Below, piece after piece: positions 47,558-61,300 of a DNA stretch of 64,000 nt. Source of the stretch: Atopsyche davidsoni (lineage: Eukaryota; Arthropoda; Insecta; Trichoptera; Hydrobiosidae); NCBI GenBank assembly GCA_022113835.1, contig JAILWY010000001.1:9300001-9364000 (forward strand), given 5' to 3'. Numbering within the stretch: the first letter of the stretch is position 1; the number at the start of each line of letters is the position of its first letter. The translations under genes were made by a program, and so were the position numbers. Below the pieces are notes generated by a model that saw only the letters and a program-made list of their open reading frames with translations, did no database searches and was not told where the DNA came from.

Positions 47558-50500
47558 ATGGTTAAATTAAAGACTTGGAGAGTAATATACACTTTATATC
47601 AGCTAATATGGGGGATTTCGGCTTCGAATCACTGGATCGTCACAGAAAATGGATTGATCCAACCAATGGTAAGTTATAGGAGCACAAATAACAAATCAAA
47701 ATAAACAGGTTATCAGCAAATTTGTATGTTATTATTAATCGTTTTCCTCCTGGATGGTGTATTTGAAAGTTTTTTTTTATATTTTAGCTCGATTCTCCGT
47801 TTAATATGAGACTCCCGAATGACTTGATGGCTTTTTTGGAGCAGGATAGAAGATTTGGAGAAATAGATTCTTTGTATCACAATTTAATTAGTAGAAAATT
47901 CGTTTTCGAAGAGTACTCTCTTGAAGTTCCTCACAATATTGAGTCGAAACTCTATGAAACAACTGAAAAATGTGTGAAATCTGGTACTACAATGGAAGAC
48001 ATCGATTTGTTTATTTCGTTTGCTGCTGATGGTAGTGACAGAGATGGGATAAAACTTCTGGATTTTGTTTCTGATAATTCTAACAAGAATAATGATGGAG
48101 CTGATATTCCCGATTGTAGGAATTACTCACAGTTATCTTTTAGCATGTTTACATTTGAACATTTGAAGGTAAGATGATAATTTATTACATTATGGATACT
48201 TGTTATAAATAATTGGTTATATTTATAAAATACCATATTCTTATTTAGGCTATGGTAGAACGTGCCAACATCTCCCTTGCTCCTGAAACCTCTCTACGTG
48301 ATTGGCTTCTTCCTGGAACAACCTTAACATCCTTTGGATATCGTATGACAATCGGACTTCAACAAAATACTTCATCGTGGATTCACTACAACCTAGCCTC
48401 ATTATACTGGAGAATCAAAGGAGACGCCTTAAATGCACTAGAATGTACTCGAAGAGCAGTGTACTTTGCTCCGAGGTTAGATTGAAGCTTGTTTTGATAA
48501 ACCAAATCATTTTTATTAAATAAATATTTGTCCCTTTGATAAATAAATTTAGCCAACTTTGTTTATCTTTTCATTTGCATGTTTAAACAAATAAACCAAA
48601 TATTACTTTATTTATTTATTATGTTTAAATTTGTCTTCTCATTGTAGGGAGTACCGTGATATTGCTCTTTTAAATATGGCTTCAATATTCCACCAATCAA
48701 AATATTCAACGGAGGCCGCTGTGATACTCCATGCTGCTATCGACCATGCACCTCGACAGCATGCTAATCATTTTGCTCTGGGAAATGTATATGCTGTTTT
48801 GACTGACTATAACAGATCCATTGCTTGCTATGATAACTGTCTCAAACTCAAACCTAACTATAGACATGCAAGAATAAATAAATACACCGTGTTGTGCCAT
48901 TCAATATACGTTAAGGAATTGATGGAGCTTTTTGAGTAAGTTTTTTTTATTATTCAATAATAATCATTTCCACACAATCATAAAATGGTCCATGTTACAG
49001 CTATATAATTACAAAATATTTATTCAAAAATATTGATTATTGTTTCCTGATCTTATATAAAGCTAATCTGAATTAAAATTATGTAAAACAAACTAAGTTC
49101 ATCATGCGATTCATACTTAATATATGATTATATATAATAATAATAACTTCTACATAATTGTATTATACACAACATTAAATAGAAACTATGGTCTTCATTT
49201 AATACCGACTAATATTAACATATAATTGTGTATATTACAGTTCAATCCAAGCAAAACGAACAGAACTTCGAGACTATCAAGAGCAACATGAAAGATGGCT
49301 ACGTCTGGCAGAAAAAGCGTTGAGAGAACAGGCACCGACAGAGACTGGGATGGCTGGTAAATTTAATTATTATATAAATTTTTAATTAGCAGGATTATAA
49401 GCCGAAACAATGAAATGCTGACAAAAATGGCCAAGATTTATGTGATACTTCTTATATGTTTGTGGTTTGAAAGTATATAAGTAATTTTTACTGTCCATAA
49501 AATTCATAATTACTTATTAATGAATATAATGTTAATATTACAATTTTTTTCCAATAATTGAATTTATTAAACTTTCTTATAATTTAAGATGATAATGGCA
49601 AAACATCTGAAAGTTCTAAGGCTTGTGTCCAACGACCAGGAACCGATCCCAACTCTCCTCGTATTGTATCTTGCACCTCAACCCATCAGAACTACAATAT
49701 GTATAGTATACTAGAAAGCCGCCATAAAAAAATTAATACATTTGATATAATGATGAGTATTAAAATGCTTTTGAAGAATGTTGAGGCTGATATTAAAAAA
49801 TTGAGCAAAGAAATAGCCAATATCAAAAAATTGAACAAAATTTTCTCAAATCCAGATATTGAGTATTCTTCAATCAGTTTAAAGAAAATTCAGGGTGAAA
49901 GTCGTAAGTATTATATTTAATATTAACGCTGAATGCTTTGAATAGTGTATTGTTATTATAACTTCATGTATTGTATTACTTTAAATTCAGATCACAAAAT
50001 CTCAAATATATTTTTCTATGGTTATTTTGGTTGTTTCAGCTGAATACAACGATGATGAGGATGTTGTTCCGGATACATTCATTCCTCCTCCAATACTGCC
50101 TGGGTTTAAGTCTTCATTGAAATTCGTAGTTGAGGCTAGCCCTGAGAGCTGGGCACTACCACCGAAGTAATTTTTTTTTGATATGATAATTTACATTGAG
50201 ATTTAAAATAAGTTGAACTCCACTTTGCTGTTTATAGTTTAAAGATAAAATTCGCTGTGTAATTTATATTAGTAATACTACTTGGTCTTTTATCTCTGTT
50301 TCTGTATCTGATGTGATGAATTTTTATAAATGATAAATAATATGTTTAGGTATCCTCCTTCCATGAAAATAAGTCGAATAAGACAGGATTTTGATAAACG
50401 TAGTGATTGGCCAACAAGCGAGGAGTGTGATGAGTGGATGCCTCTTCTAACTGAGAAAGTGAATAAACACGGAGAGCCTCTCAAGAAACTTCACGTCTTC

Positions 50501-53500
50501 ATACCTATTGATAATAAAGGATACAAGTAAGTTCAATAAGATCATATTAAGCCTCAACATACCGGCTGAATTTGTAATACTCCATATTAAAACAAATGTG
50601 AATAGCCAAATGGGTCGGAAATTAAAGTTTTTTTTTTCTTTGAAAGATGAATGCACTCACAAACAAAAATGATCGTAATCTCCTACCCATTTGAGTGTTC
50701 ATAAAAATGTTGTATCAACTTAGTGTTCAGCTTTTTCATTTTCAATGTATCATATACTATTATTCATCTTTCAGTACAAAAAGTTTTTTATCTGATGACA
50801 TTGGAGTTCCGCTAAGTGAAGAGCACCCGTTGCCTTGGTACCCGCCCGTCTGCTGTGACGCTTCAGTGTTGCCAATCAGATCTTCATACTTTCCACCTTC
50901 GTTAGTAACTTACCATAGCTTAATAATTATTATTTAAATATAGTTATGCTTTATACTTGAACTTTCTCTGTTTTGGGTTGCAGGTTAGACAGAGTGCCAA
51001 ATACTGATGGTGATGTGTATTTACGTGAAATATTAATATCATACACTACCGATGATAAGTTTACACATATTCATGATGATGCTGAGATTGGTCAAAGAAT
51101 ACTATCTGCAATGAAAAAGGTACATTAATTTATTTGTATATGAAATTCCTAAACTAAGCATTTAATATAATCAAAGATTATGATTTCTGGTTCAAAATTA
51201 TTTTTCCCACAAACCTTAAACAACATATTTTTTTTTGAGAATTACCAAATTTTAGAATTTGAACAATAAACATCCCGGTCTGTAAATTTATTTATTTCTA
51301 ATACTTCTTTCATTCGAGATGAATATATTTTATTCTGTTTTAGAAAGTTGCTCCGAAGTGGATTCTCTACAACTTAGCTTCTTTGTACTGGAGAGTCAGA
51401 GGAAGTACTTCAAACGGCTTGGATTGTCTTCTCTGTGCACTTTCTTCTGCTCCCATGATTAACAAAGATGTGTTGCTGGTTTCCTTAGGGTCCATACTCT
51501 ATAATTTAGGCTATGTAACTGAGTCCCTTAAAGTAACAGGAGAAGCTCTCACAATAAACAAAGTTGAGGTAAGTAAAAATACTACTTTTCTAATTGAATC
51601 AATACAAGGAAATCTAATTTATCTTTAATTTTTCCCAGCCTGCAACCAATTTTCTATTGTCAATTTTACACATGGCAAAAAAGAATGTCATTGGCCAAAT
51701 ATATCACATGAAACAAGTAGTAAGAGTAGACCCCACATTTTTGGATGGATGGGCAAGCTCACTGTTGAAGGCTTGGCACTGTCAAAATAAGTTTTCGACC
51801 CAAAACAAAGTTGCTAAAGGTAAATATTATTTTATCTATTAACGTTCAGTGAGTTCAACGAGTTCTTTTTTTTCACAGATGGTGATTTACTTTTTGCAAC
51901 ATCATTATAAATTTAAGTAAACTGTCAAGTCGTCGTGATTTTAGAAAACCTGTTTTTATTTATGTACTTTTGATGTTTATGTTCTAAGCTATTTTATTTT
52001 ACAGAGAAAGAAGCTAAAAAAGTAGAACCTCCTGAGATGTGCTCTGAAACGCTGGAAAAGGAAGATACGGTTGAACTAATTAAAAAACCGGGGGGTATGG
52101 TCGGTACAGGCATAATTTGTACTGCAGGCGGAAAATCTTGCCAACCTGCTAATATTCATTGTTATAAAGCTGATTCGAACGAAGGTAAAAAAAATTATTC
52201 CTAAACTCAGTTTTTTTGCAAGATTTATTTTATGTACAAAAATCTACACTGGAACACAGAACCTGCAATTAATTGCAAAATATTATGTAAACATGTCTTG
52301 ATTTTTTAGATTTTGGAGAAGGCTATGTACCATTTAATCTGGTAAATAAAAAACCTGTTGAGGATACTGGCCAATGTGAATATGTTCAGTCTTCTGAAGA
52401 ATCTACTGGAGGGGTTTTGTTTAAAAAATTATATTTGAAAATAGGTAAGTTTATATTTTCCCTTTTTTCAATAAGATAATATTATTTTATTTTAATTATT
52501 ACATAAAGTTGTATTAAGACCATGAATATAAATTTACTGATCCCACAAAAGCCTGAAATTTTTGACGCTTCTTTTTTATCTGATATTATTTCGATTTAAT
52601 AACCTGCCAGTTCCATTTTTCGTATGTATGATTTTAATAATGATTACCTTTTTTAAGCTGAGAACGTAAATCCCGAAGAAGATTTAGGAGAGTCGGATTC
52701 CTCAAAAGTCGAAAATTATTTTGAATCTGTTGAGAAAGCTTCTACCGAAAATGATGAGAACTCGTGTTCATTTAGTTCCAAACCAGAAAATATTGCAGAC
52801 AAAACACCGTTGACGATAAATTTAAACTTTCAATTAATGGACTCTTCCGAGTCCAGTTCTGATGAAGCAGACGTGTCTGATCTAGTAAAATATTCTGAAT
52901 ACTTTCCTCCTGATTATCACATTGAAGCCACACAAGACCTGGGAAAACTCATTGGTAAATATTAATTTAAATAGTAATGTCACAATTTTTGTCAGTTGGT
53001 ATATTTTTTCTTACTAGTTTCAGCTGGGCAATTGGATGATAAAAATACTGAGACATTTTATGTATACGATAAAAACGTAAGGTTCCACCTCTCGACTTCG
53101 ACGTGTACTGATATATCAGACCCCGATTGGGTAAGATATCCTGCTCTCTGGAATATTTTTGAAAAACGTGATATTCGGTAAGTAAAATGAAAACAATATT
53201 ACTTTTATTTTGTAATCTAGATAATTTATAAATAAATTTTGGCTGTATCTATGAAAGATGAATTGTCAGTGGTTGTTAGCAGCCTTTACTTGAAAATCTC
53301 TTAATCCTCTTTCCTTGAAATCTTCATTAAAATATTCAACTATTAAAATCAAAGGGGGCTGATCTTTCAGCAGGACTTTACTCCGCTTGAATACATCGGT
53401 TGTCCAATGACATACTCTGGCTATATGGTTGTACCAAAACAATAAAAACAAGTTAATAGAACTGTATTTTAAAACAGATCTTTTCATCATCTTATAATAA

Positions 53501-54617
53501 CCTTAAAATTTAATTTAAATACCGAATTAATTGAATAATCCTTTGGACAAAATTTATCTCCAATTGTTTTTTAATTACAACCTTTAAAACCAAACAATGC
53601 TATTTGCCAGTTTAGTTAAAATTTTATAATTTCATTCATTATTTATGTTTTCGTGAATTAATTAAAACTTATGTTTATTTTAATTGAACATCCCAGATCT
53701 TGTGCTGACCTTATCAAAACTGCAAAACTGACTACGTATAATCGGCAACTGACGCCTCAATGTGCTGCTCCTCGAAATGATTTAGTAGAGGAGTTGCTTA
53801 TGAAGCCGAAGCTCCCTCCAATGCCAAACAATCCGATGCCTGCACTGTTGCCAATATTGAGGAGACTGACCGGTGATGCACTGTCTCCTCTGGAAATTTT
53901 TGCTGCAAAAATAACTGAAGCCTTGAAAAATGTAAATATATTTATAAAAACTCTCAAAAAAAAATTTATTCAATGGTTCTTGGAATTAAAAACTCTTAAA
54001 AATTATTTTAGGATAAACCTTCATGGATGCTCTATACATTAGCTGGAATATACTGGAGCATAGAAGGAGATTCTGAAAAACTTGTTGCTTGTCTGCGCCA
54101 GTCTCTACAATTGGCTCCGGATTCAGATAAAGACATTCCCTTACTTGGAATAGCAGCTGTCTTGCAGTGGTAAATCCTAAAGTTTCTAGAATCTGAGCTA
54201 TTTTACAAAACTCATATTTATATAAAAATTTATTTATTTTTTTAGGATTGGTATGACTGAAGATGCTTTTAAGTTAGCTTTCTTTGCCTTCAACTTGCGT
54301 CCGGATTTCGCGATTACATCGTACCAACTTGGATTATTGCATGTTGAAATGGTAAGTGGATTGATTATTTTAGTTATAAAATTTCACGTGATTTTGACAA
54401 CTTTGCTTATTTTATGTAAATATATTTAAAACAACCGTTATTTGACATTTTCTAGGATCAATACGAACAATCTATTGGTATGTTTCGTAAAGCTATTGCT
54501 TTGGATAATAAATTCAATGCTGCCAAGAGCGAACTCAAGGATATTTTATGTCTGCTGCTGTTCGGATACGATGGAGTATTCCGTGATCAATTTTTGGCAG
54601 TTAATCAAAATCACTAA
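47558..54617 (+). CDS. TTC17: Tetratricopeptide repeat protein 17 (TTC17), 20 coding exons
   Basis: Exons: 47558-47668, 47788-48168, 48249-48475, 48648-48935, 49241-49356, 49589-49903, 50040-50166, 50350-50526, 50775-50900, 50984-51119, 51344-51568, 51639-51819, 52005-52184, 52310-52444, 52658-52954, 53024-53177, 53697-53931, 54012-54169, 54246-54351, 54456-54617. All introns are GT-AG and the 3837 bases give 1278 aa without a stop. The start gives a signal peptide (MVKLKTWRVIYTLYQLIWG, then ISAS), followed by NHWIVTENGLIQPMLDSPFN, which matches the start of mature vertebrate TTC17. Three TPR blocks (about 200-330, 670-790 and 1138-1260) each open with a SW/KW-x2-Y-x-LA-x2-YW-x3-G signature. 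Between them lie a Lys/Glu coiled-coil-like stretch (about 400-460) and an acidic Ser-rich linker (about 910-1005). Vertebrate TTC17 (about 1141 aa) is linked to actin polymerisation and ciliogenesis; the signal peptide hints at a secretory-pathway form. Apparently intact. Confidence 0.93.
53018..53029 (+). other. Tandem alternative acceptors of TTC17 exon 16
   Basis: ttactag ends at 53017 and tttcag ends at 53023. Both acceptors keep the frame. The upstream one adds Val-Ser (1280 aa), the downstream one omits them (1278 aa). The sequence does not decide between them. Confidence 0.5.
53266..53490 (-). pseudogene. Antisense coding-like fragment in TTC17 intron 16
   Basis: A 74-codon minus-strand frame in the gene's 519-bp intron. 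Its last 55 codons (starting WYNHIARVCHWTTDVFKRSK and ending FQVKAANNH, stop) have protein-like composition unlike the AT-rich intron around it. It could be the 3' end of a transposon protein or a retrocopy. No family recognised. Confidence 0.25.
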
Positions 54618-56790
54618 GTGATGATCTACCGAATAATATTATTCTCGTTGTGAATTCTTTTTAATTTTAATAATGAACCTTTATTAGTCATTTAGACAGT
54701 AAGTACAATTTCTGTAATAGAATTGAGTGATATATTTGGTCCAATCACCACTATATTTTTTAAGATAAATTTTAAGTGTCATTCATCAGTAAATGAAAAT
54801 GTACATTTCATTCGTGGGATGGGAACATTTTAATATTAATTTGTTCAACGTATATTACACCTGTAATGACACATTCAAAATTCATGGTGAAATGGTTACT
54901 TTTGCATACTCAAAATTATTGTAATCGTGTGATTTATATAATGTCTTGCTCAATGAGGATTAATGAGCAATAACAATTTGCTTTACTGTGCAAGGTTATT
55001 GATCATGACTACTCTTTATATCAAAACCAATAATCCTTCTCTCTGAGCAGGTATGTGTCTATTACATGTACATTTTATTGATTGTGATATTCATATAAAT
55101 TATTCAATATTACTTAAATATTGATCGCTCAATGTTTTCTTGTAAATATTCATAGAAAGTCATCAAACTAAAGTTAGTAAGTAAGATTAGTGATTTGTGT
55201 TTAAAGATACCTTTTATTAAAGTTAATTTACTTGTTACAATGAAGCAATTATATTTTATACTTAATTGATGTTGATTTATATTTTACCTTTATTCAAAAA
55301 TGTCTGTAGTTATTATAGTAAACAATACATTTGATATTATTAATTTTAGCGAGTATAAAGTCTTCATTCTTGATTTGTACACTTCTGAAACTTTTCAACT
55401 TATTTCATAGATAATATTCCAGCGTGCCATATACACTGATTGATTGCTTTGATTGTATCTATACAGTTAATTTTAAAAAGTTTCTATTATTTGCCTACAA
55501 TGATGTTTATACTAATAGTCAACAAATAAAAGTATAAATATATGATTTTTCCTACCAACTGAAGCAAATTTACCAAAAATTTGAATACTGTTATTATAAT
55601 TAATGTAGAAACTAATTTATACAGAAACTTGTTTATTTTTACTCTTGGAAATGCCTGTTGTAAAGGTGTGAACAATATCAATCTACTAGTATAGATCTTT
55701 TCAGGTCTGTGAGGTAGCAGGTTTTAGTAACACCTCATTTGAATCTTGTAATAGACAAATAATAATTATTTGTATCTATTTACAATCGGAATATTTTTAA
55801 ATATTTTTTTCATGAATGTAAATCATTTTCTACATGTAGTTCGTAAAAAAACAGCCAAAGTGTTATGAAGATTAGGAGTCTTGTATTTCTCTTCTATTTA
55901 TATAATATCTATAAAATGGCAGTGGACTGATTAGCATTTATGCTCATTTCATAAATAAATGGTAAAATATCTGCCATTTTTAATGTCATTCATACAATGT
56001 AACCATCTTTACATTTCGTCATATTCATTGCTCTTGGCAAGAGTATTGTATGTTTCTTTTATTCATTTTGAGTTTTGATATCTTTTTTTTTATTAAAAAA
56101 CCTGTTAGTTGACTAAATTAACTTTAAAAAGATTTAATTAGTCTCTATTGCAAAATATCACTATCAGTTCAATATTCTTGGCTGTGCAGTGGATGTGTAA
56201 CATGGAGCAAACCAAGCCTCATAATACCAGTTTAGGTATTTTCTGTAATTTGTTCTTCCAAAGAGTTTGTGCTAAATAGTTTAATATTTATAGATCTTGG
56301 TTTATATTTTAGTCTGATTTTTTCATAATCTCGAATAATTTCTATGAGTTTTAACTATTGTTCATTTTCAATGTGTTATTCTACTTTTAACCTTTATGGA
56401 GGTTTTGAAATGGTTAAGATGTTTCGATTTCTTGACTAATCTTTTTAAAGGTTTATGAGTGGAGAAATACATAATTTATATTATGTGAATCAAAGAAGTG
56501 CTTTTTCCAATGATAATATTTTAATTGGGAGATTTCTATTATTAATTTAACTTTCTTTTGGATACGGAATTTTTCTGATTAATTTGTATTTGGTGTTTTG
56601 ATTTGGTGTATTTATTAAGTATTTCGTATTACTTATATCGGAGTTTATATGAAAAAATCTCATGGAAGCTGGAATTAAATTATTGCTAGAGATCTTGGGT
56701 TATCTAGATGGTATCGGTTCCTAAGTATAATTTTAGTAGTTATTTGAATTTTTGTTTGAAAATTAAATAAAAGGTAAATTTTATTATGTC
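54618..56790 (+). other. Probable TTC17 3' UTR
   Basis: AT-rich, no coding frame. The best poly(A) signal is AATAAA at 56766-56771, followed by a T/GT-rich stretch (ATTGTTTGTTCTTTTTTTTC). Earlier AATAAA sites near 55525 and 55972 could give shorter transcripts. Confidence 0.4.
56766..56771 (+). terminator. Candidate TTC17 polyadenylation signal
   Basis: AATAAA with a GT/T-rich element 25-45 bases downstream. Other AATAAA sites exist nearby, as expected in AT-rich DNA. Confidence 0.35.
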
Positions 56791-57728
56791 ATTATTGTTT
56801 GTTCTTTTTTTTCTTTAATGTGTATATTGTATTTTCTATATACCGTAATAATCCATTAATGTTTCTTTATGTCGAATAGTAGCCGAGTAAATACGTAATA
56901 TAATATTCTTAGTATAAAATCCACTAAACTATATACTCTCATACATGTTGTAAACAGGTATTTAATTTTCAATTTAATTTAGATTTGGATACGACGATAC
57001 TATATCAAATAAATGTTTTTACTCATAGATGTTGTTTAAAAACTAATTGGTACAAAACAAGTAATAATTTTAAGAAATATATGGGTAATAATCGTTTTCT
57101 TCTGATATAAATATCATTAAATAAATAGTCAATAGAACAGTAATTTATTCACAAACATATTTAACTTAGCAGTTGCATGGATGTCGTCATTTAAAAATAT
57201 ACCATTGTCTGATTTGGATCAGTGAATCTGCTCTACCATTCATTCTTATATTATATAGAAATTAAAATTTTATTTATACAAATATTTTCTACGTCCACGT
57301 TTCAATGTTTTATTTTTTTTCTTTGACTCAAAAAATCTTATCATCTTTCTATTCATATTTCAATTTGTATTAATATGTTGTAGAATTTTGTACCTATATT
57401 TTTATTAGTCACCATTTATATTCATGTTTTCTCATATTTTTGTATAAGTAGTACTACACTACTCAATATTGTTTCTTTTAAACATTGACCAATAAAAGAC
57501 ATTTTAAAATATTTGCGTGTTTCATTACGTACACTCACAATACAATATTATAACTTAACATAAAAAAAAAATCAAATAGAATTATATTTTGGATGTAAAT
57601 ATTTATAATTTATGTTAATATTCAATTGGTTATTATAATCATATTTACATTCTCTTGTATAATATTTAGGTAATCGATTCATGCATTAAACATCAACAAA
57701 AAAAAAACCAAAATATTTTTCACGTCAT

Positions 57729-57792
57729 CGGTGGGAATCAAATGTACATCGACAACTCTCATGGCCAGATGCTCTAACCAATTGAGTAAGTT
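57729..57792 (-). mobile_element. tRNA-derived SINE head
   Basis: On the minus strand, TTACTCAATTGGTTAGAGCA gives an almost canonical tRNA A box, and ATTTGATTCCCACC follows at B-box distance. Acceptor-stem pairing is absent and a T-rich tail follows. A SINE fragment, not a tRNA gene. Confidence 0.5.
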
Positions 57793-58280
57793 AAAAAATG
57801 AAACGTACAAATTTATTAAAATATTTAATAATTATCATTGGGAAACAATCCTAGTAATCAAACATGATCATCAGGTAAAATAGTATAAATTCATTGTAGA
57901 CCTTTCTTGGTATATCAAAATAAATGACATTGTGGGTCACTGCCATCCTACTGTAGTTGGTGTTTGGACTAACACAATATTCTTCATTCGGACACTCGAA
58001 TGGAAACTGAGCTCTTAGCTTCTCTCACTGATTCAATCTCAATCAACAGATATTATATTTATGTATTCATAGCTCTTATGACAAATGTTAGTTTGTACAA
58101 TCACAAACATTTTCACTTGATTAACCTTATCCATTGATCTAATCGTGTATTCTGTATACATTCCTGTCTTCCTGCTATTTTTAAATCAATTAAAAATAAA
58201 ATTTAATCAATCTCTGAATTGAATTCTTTAAAATACATAATTATGATTAACTTCGTTCTTTGGTATTGTGCTGCGTTGAA

Positions 58281-58332
58281 CTTTGAATCTTCCAACGTTT
58301 CGGTCTCGGTACAGGGGCCATCTTCAAAACCT
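58281..58332 (-). repeat. Insect repeat-end motif, second copy
   Basis: On the minus strand it reads TTGAAGATGGCCCC, TGTACCGAGACC, GAAACGTTGGAAG. It shares its first 14 bases and the GAAAC with 18506-18541 and has the more complete downstream half. Possibly a Penelope-like element terminal piece; no element body seen. Confidence 0.35.
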
Positions 58333-61300
58333 GTAAACACATTCAAAAAAATATAACTTCCAAAGTTGTGAAAAAAATATGAAAGATATACATGGGTAAT
58401 AAGTTAAAAAATGTTAACCCAATAAGTATAAAAGTTAGGCTTTGGTAAGAAAGAGTGTTCAAAAATGAACAGATTAATTTTACATTTCATTATAAAATAT
58501 TGACCAAGTAATTAATATCAATATATTAATTTAGAATTCATTTATTATGTATTTTTAGTATGGTATATTTTGAAACATTCAATTCACATATAACCCGGAC
58601 ATCTCCATAAAAATAAACCAAGTAACCCAACGAAAAGTTGATGATTAAATTTTGTAATATACAACAACACTTTTAACAAGTCGTAGCAATTTGTCCGAAT
58701 GAGGCTCGTGATTGTCAAGTGTTTAATGATGCCTTGGACGTGTTCGATTTTTTCTTGTATTTATCTTGTTGAATGGAGGAACATCTTGGTTGTGGGATTC
58801 TTGAGGTCCACATGTAAGCTATGTTGATTGAGAATAACTCACAATAGCCGCTGTCACACGCACAAGAGTATTCAAATCTAATCTTGAGCAGTGGCCAGCA
58901 GCTGCAATGAGATTCAAACCTTTGTTGCTTCTTTCACAATCCTCAACCTTTAATTAATACACAAAATTTAAAAGAATGTTGCTTAATTTAGAACTTGCCT
59001 CCAGGAAAGTCAGCATACTATACTATATATAACTCAAAACATTTTATAAGAAAGCACAAAAATAAGTTTGAATTAAAGATATTTACACACAAATCCATGG
59101 ATTCCCAATGTCTTCATTAAACACATTAATTTGAACTATCGTAAGACTGGAGTCTAAAAGAAATGCTACGTAAAAAGGAAACTTTGGTATCAATTTTTGA
59201 GAGACTAGAAATTCTTAATTGTTCTGAGCAGGATTGGCAGACTCGGCATAAAATCAACTGGTAGTGGTAAAGGTTTAAGTGAATTTTTAGGTGAATTCTT
59301 AATATTAAAAAAAATTTACAGTATAATGTGCAGAAAAAATTTTCCTACTCAAAAACTTGATTTTTTAATGTAAGAAAGAAGTGACATAGCTCTGTGCTCA
59401 TTATTATAATAATGGTAAACATTTACTGCAGATTATAAACATAAATTATATTTATTGACTCTCTTATTAAATTTGAACAGCCTGCAATAACAAAAAAATA
59501 CGTAACAATATAAAATCTTTGGTATAATTTTTACAACTTGTCAACTGCCTATATTCAGAAATGAAAGAGACATTTTATGATACTCTTAATTTTTTAGTGG
59601 ATTTTTCATGATTTTTGAATTTCAGTTTAACTTTTCAGGAATTCAGCAGAACCCATAAGCAATATTATACAAAGAAAAATTACATATTCCCGGTCTATGG
59701 TTCAGCTTTGTATTCCAAGTGCCTAGTAACACATCATTATTTATTTACGACACATCTGTTTCGACTGCTCTTTTTTCTTGTGATTGTAGCATTTGGATTT
59801 TTAAAAATAAAATACAGATTCTTTTAATAGACGGCACATATTATTGAACGTTCGTAAATTTCATCAAGCCGGTGTTGTTCACATAAATATTTTAAGTGCT
59901 TGATATTCACAAAATTATTTTGAATTCCAGATATAAATAAAAACACCGAAGTCTTAACTGTAAGGCCATGTAGGTTATTTGATAAAATATTTACTAGTTA
60001 AAAAAATTTCTTCTTAAAAATAATTATTGTCGAGCTATTTTTTGTTTGAATAACATCGATATTTTTAGCAAAATGTATTTTGAAAACCAATCGACGATAG
60101 AAAGGAGAAACGACAAATTAAAAATCATATGTTTACTAACCATTGTATAAAAGCCGGCAAAAGTTAACAAATATCCGAATAGTCATTTAATTTTTTAAAA
60201 ATATTTTATTCTTGTAATCAGTGTTGGTGTGATGGGTAATAATGGTTCTAAGGTCTTGAAATCTTGATAAAAATGTTTGTGTACAACGCACTATAGTTCT
60301 ACCAACAAATAAATATACATCTACTAAAAGTACATGTACCCTTCCAAATAAATAAAAATCATACCTGTATCCGTGAACACGAAAAATAATATTTGTGAGT
60401 TAAAATTATCAAAAAAAAAAAAAAAACACTGCTTTTAATTCGTTCACCAACAAATAATAAAAAATCTATTGTGTTGAAAAATCAGTTGTCTTCTCACATA
60501 ATTTTCCTGTGCAATATAATAAATCACATTTTCTCAGGTAAACATCCGGAACAGCTTGACGTCAGAGCGTGCGAATGGTAATGAAGTCGATGCAAGAATA
60601 ATTGAATAGCCAGTACTAGGAATACCGCACTGACACAGCCTTTATATGGATGCCCCCCACCTTACAAATAAGGGTAGTTAAAAAACAATAGCCAATCGTC
60701 TACGAGGGTGGAAGGGCGTTATTAAATATACAGGTACGGACAAGCTATTAAACGAAGTCTTCTTCAGAAAACTCATATTTAGTAAATTTGTGTTTCAAAC
60801 GAAATTTATTTTTTTTAATAAATAAATGACAGTAAATTTAATGAATACTTTTCCTTTTGAATTTAATATTCTCTATCAGAGACGCAAGGTTTATTCACTG
60901 GAGACGTAAAATCTTAAACTTCTTTAAAATTAAACCGCTCCAGCCCTGCTTCATAATTTTAAGCGTGGCGAATATTTTGTGACCAGAATTAAAGGTGACG
61001 AAATAAAAATGATTAGATCGTATAATTGTTAACGACGTGATTTAGAGTAAAAAAAACTGTCAATTGCGGAGGATTAAAAGACAAAGTAGGCAGCATTTTT
61101 GGGTATTGATGTAAAATATAACACAAAAGTGATGTTTGCCTTGCACGGATTCAGATTGGAGTCAATTTCACATATTTTGATCATCAATACAAGCATATAT
61201 CACATGAACAAACATGCAAAAGCATACAAAAAAAAAAAAGTAATAATACCCCTTTTTTTTTTCTTTTTTATTTTTATTACTGTCAGCTGGTCAGTGGTTA

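Noticed and set aside
47608..47668. ATG frame MGDFGFESLDRH as TTC17 start
   Set aside because: Out of frame with the conserved HWIVTENG segment and with exon 2. The start at 47558 gives a signal peptide and the right phase.
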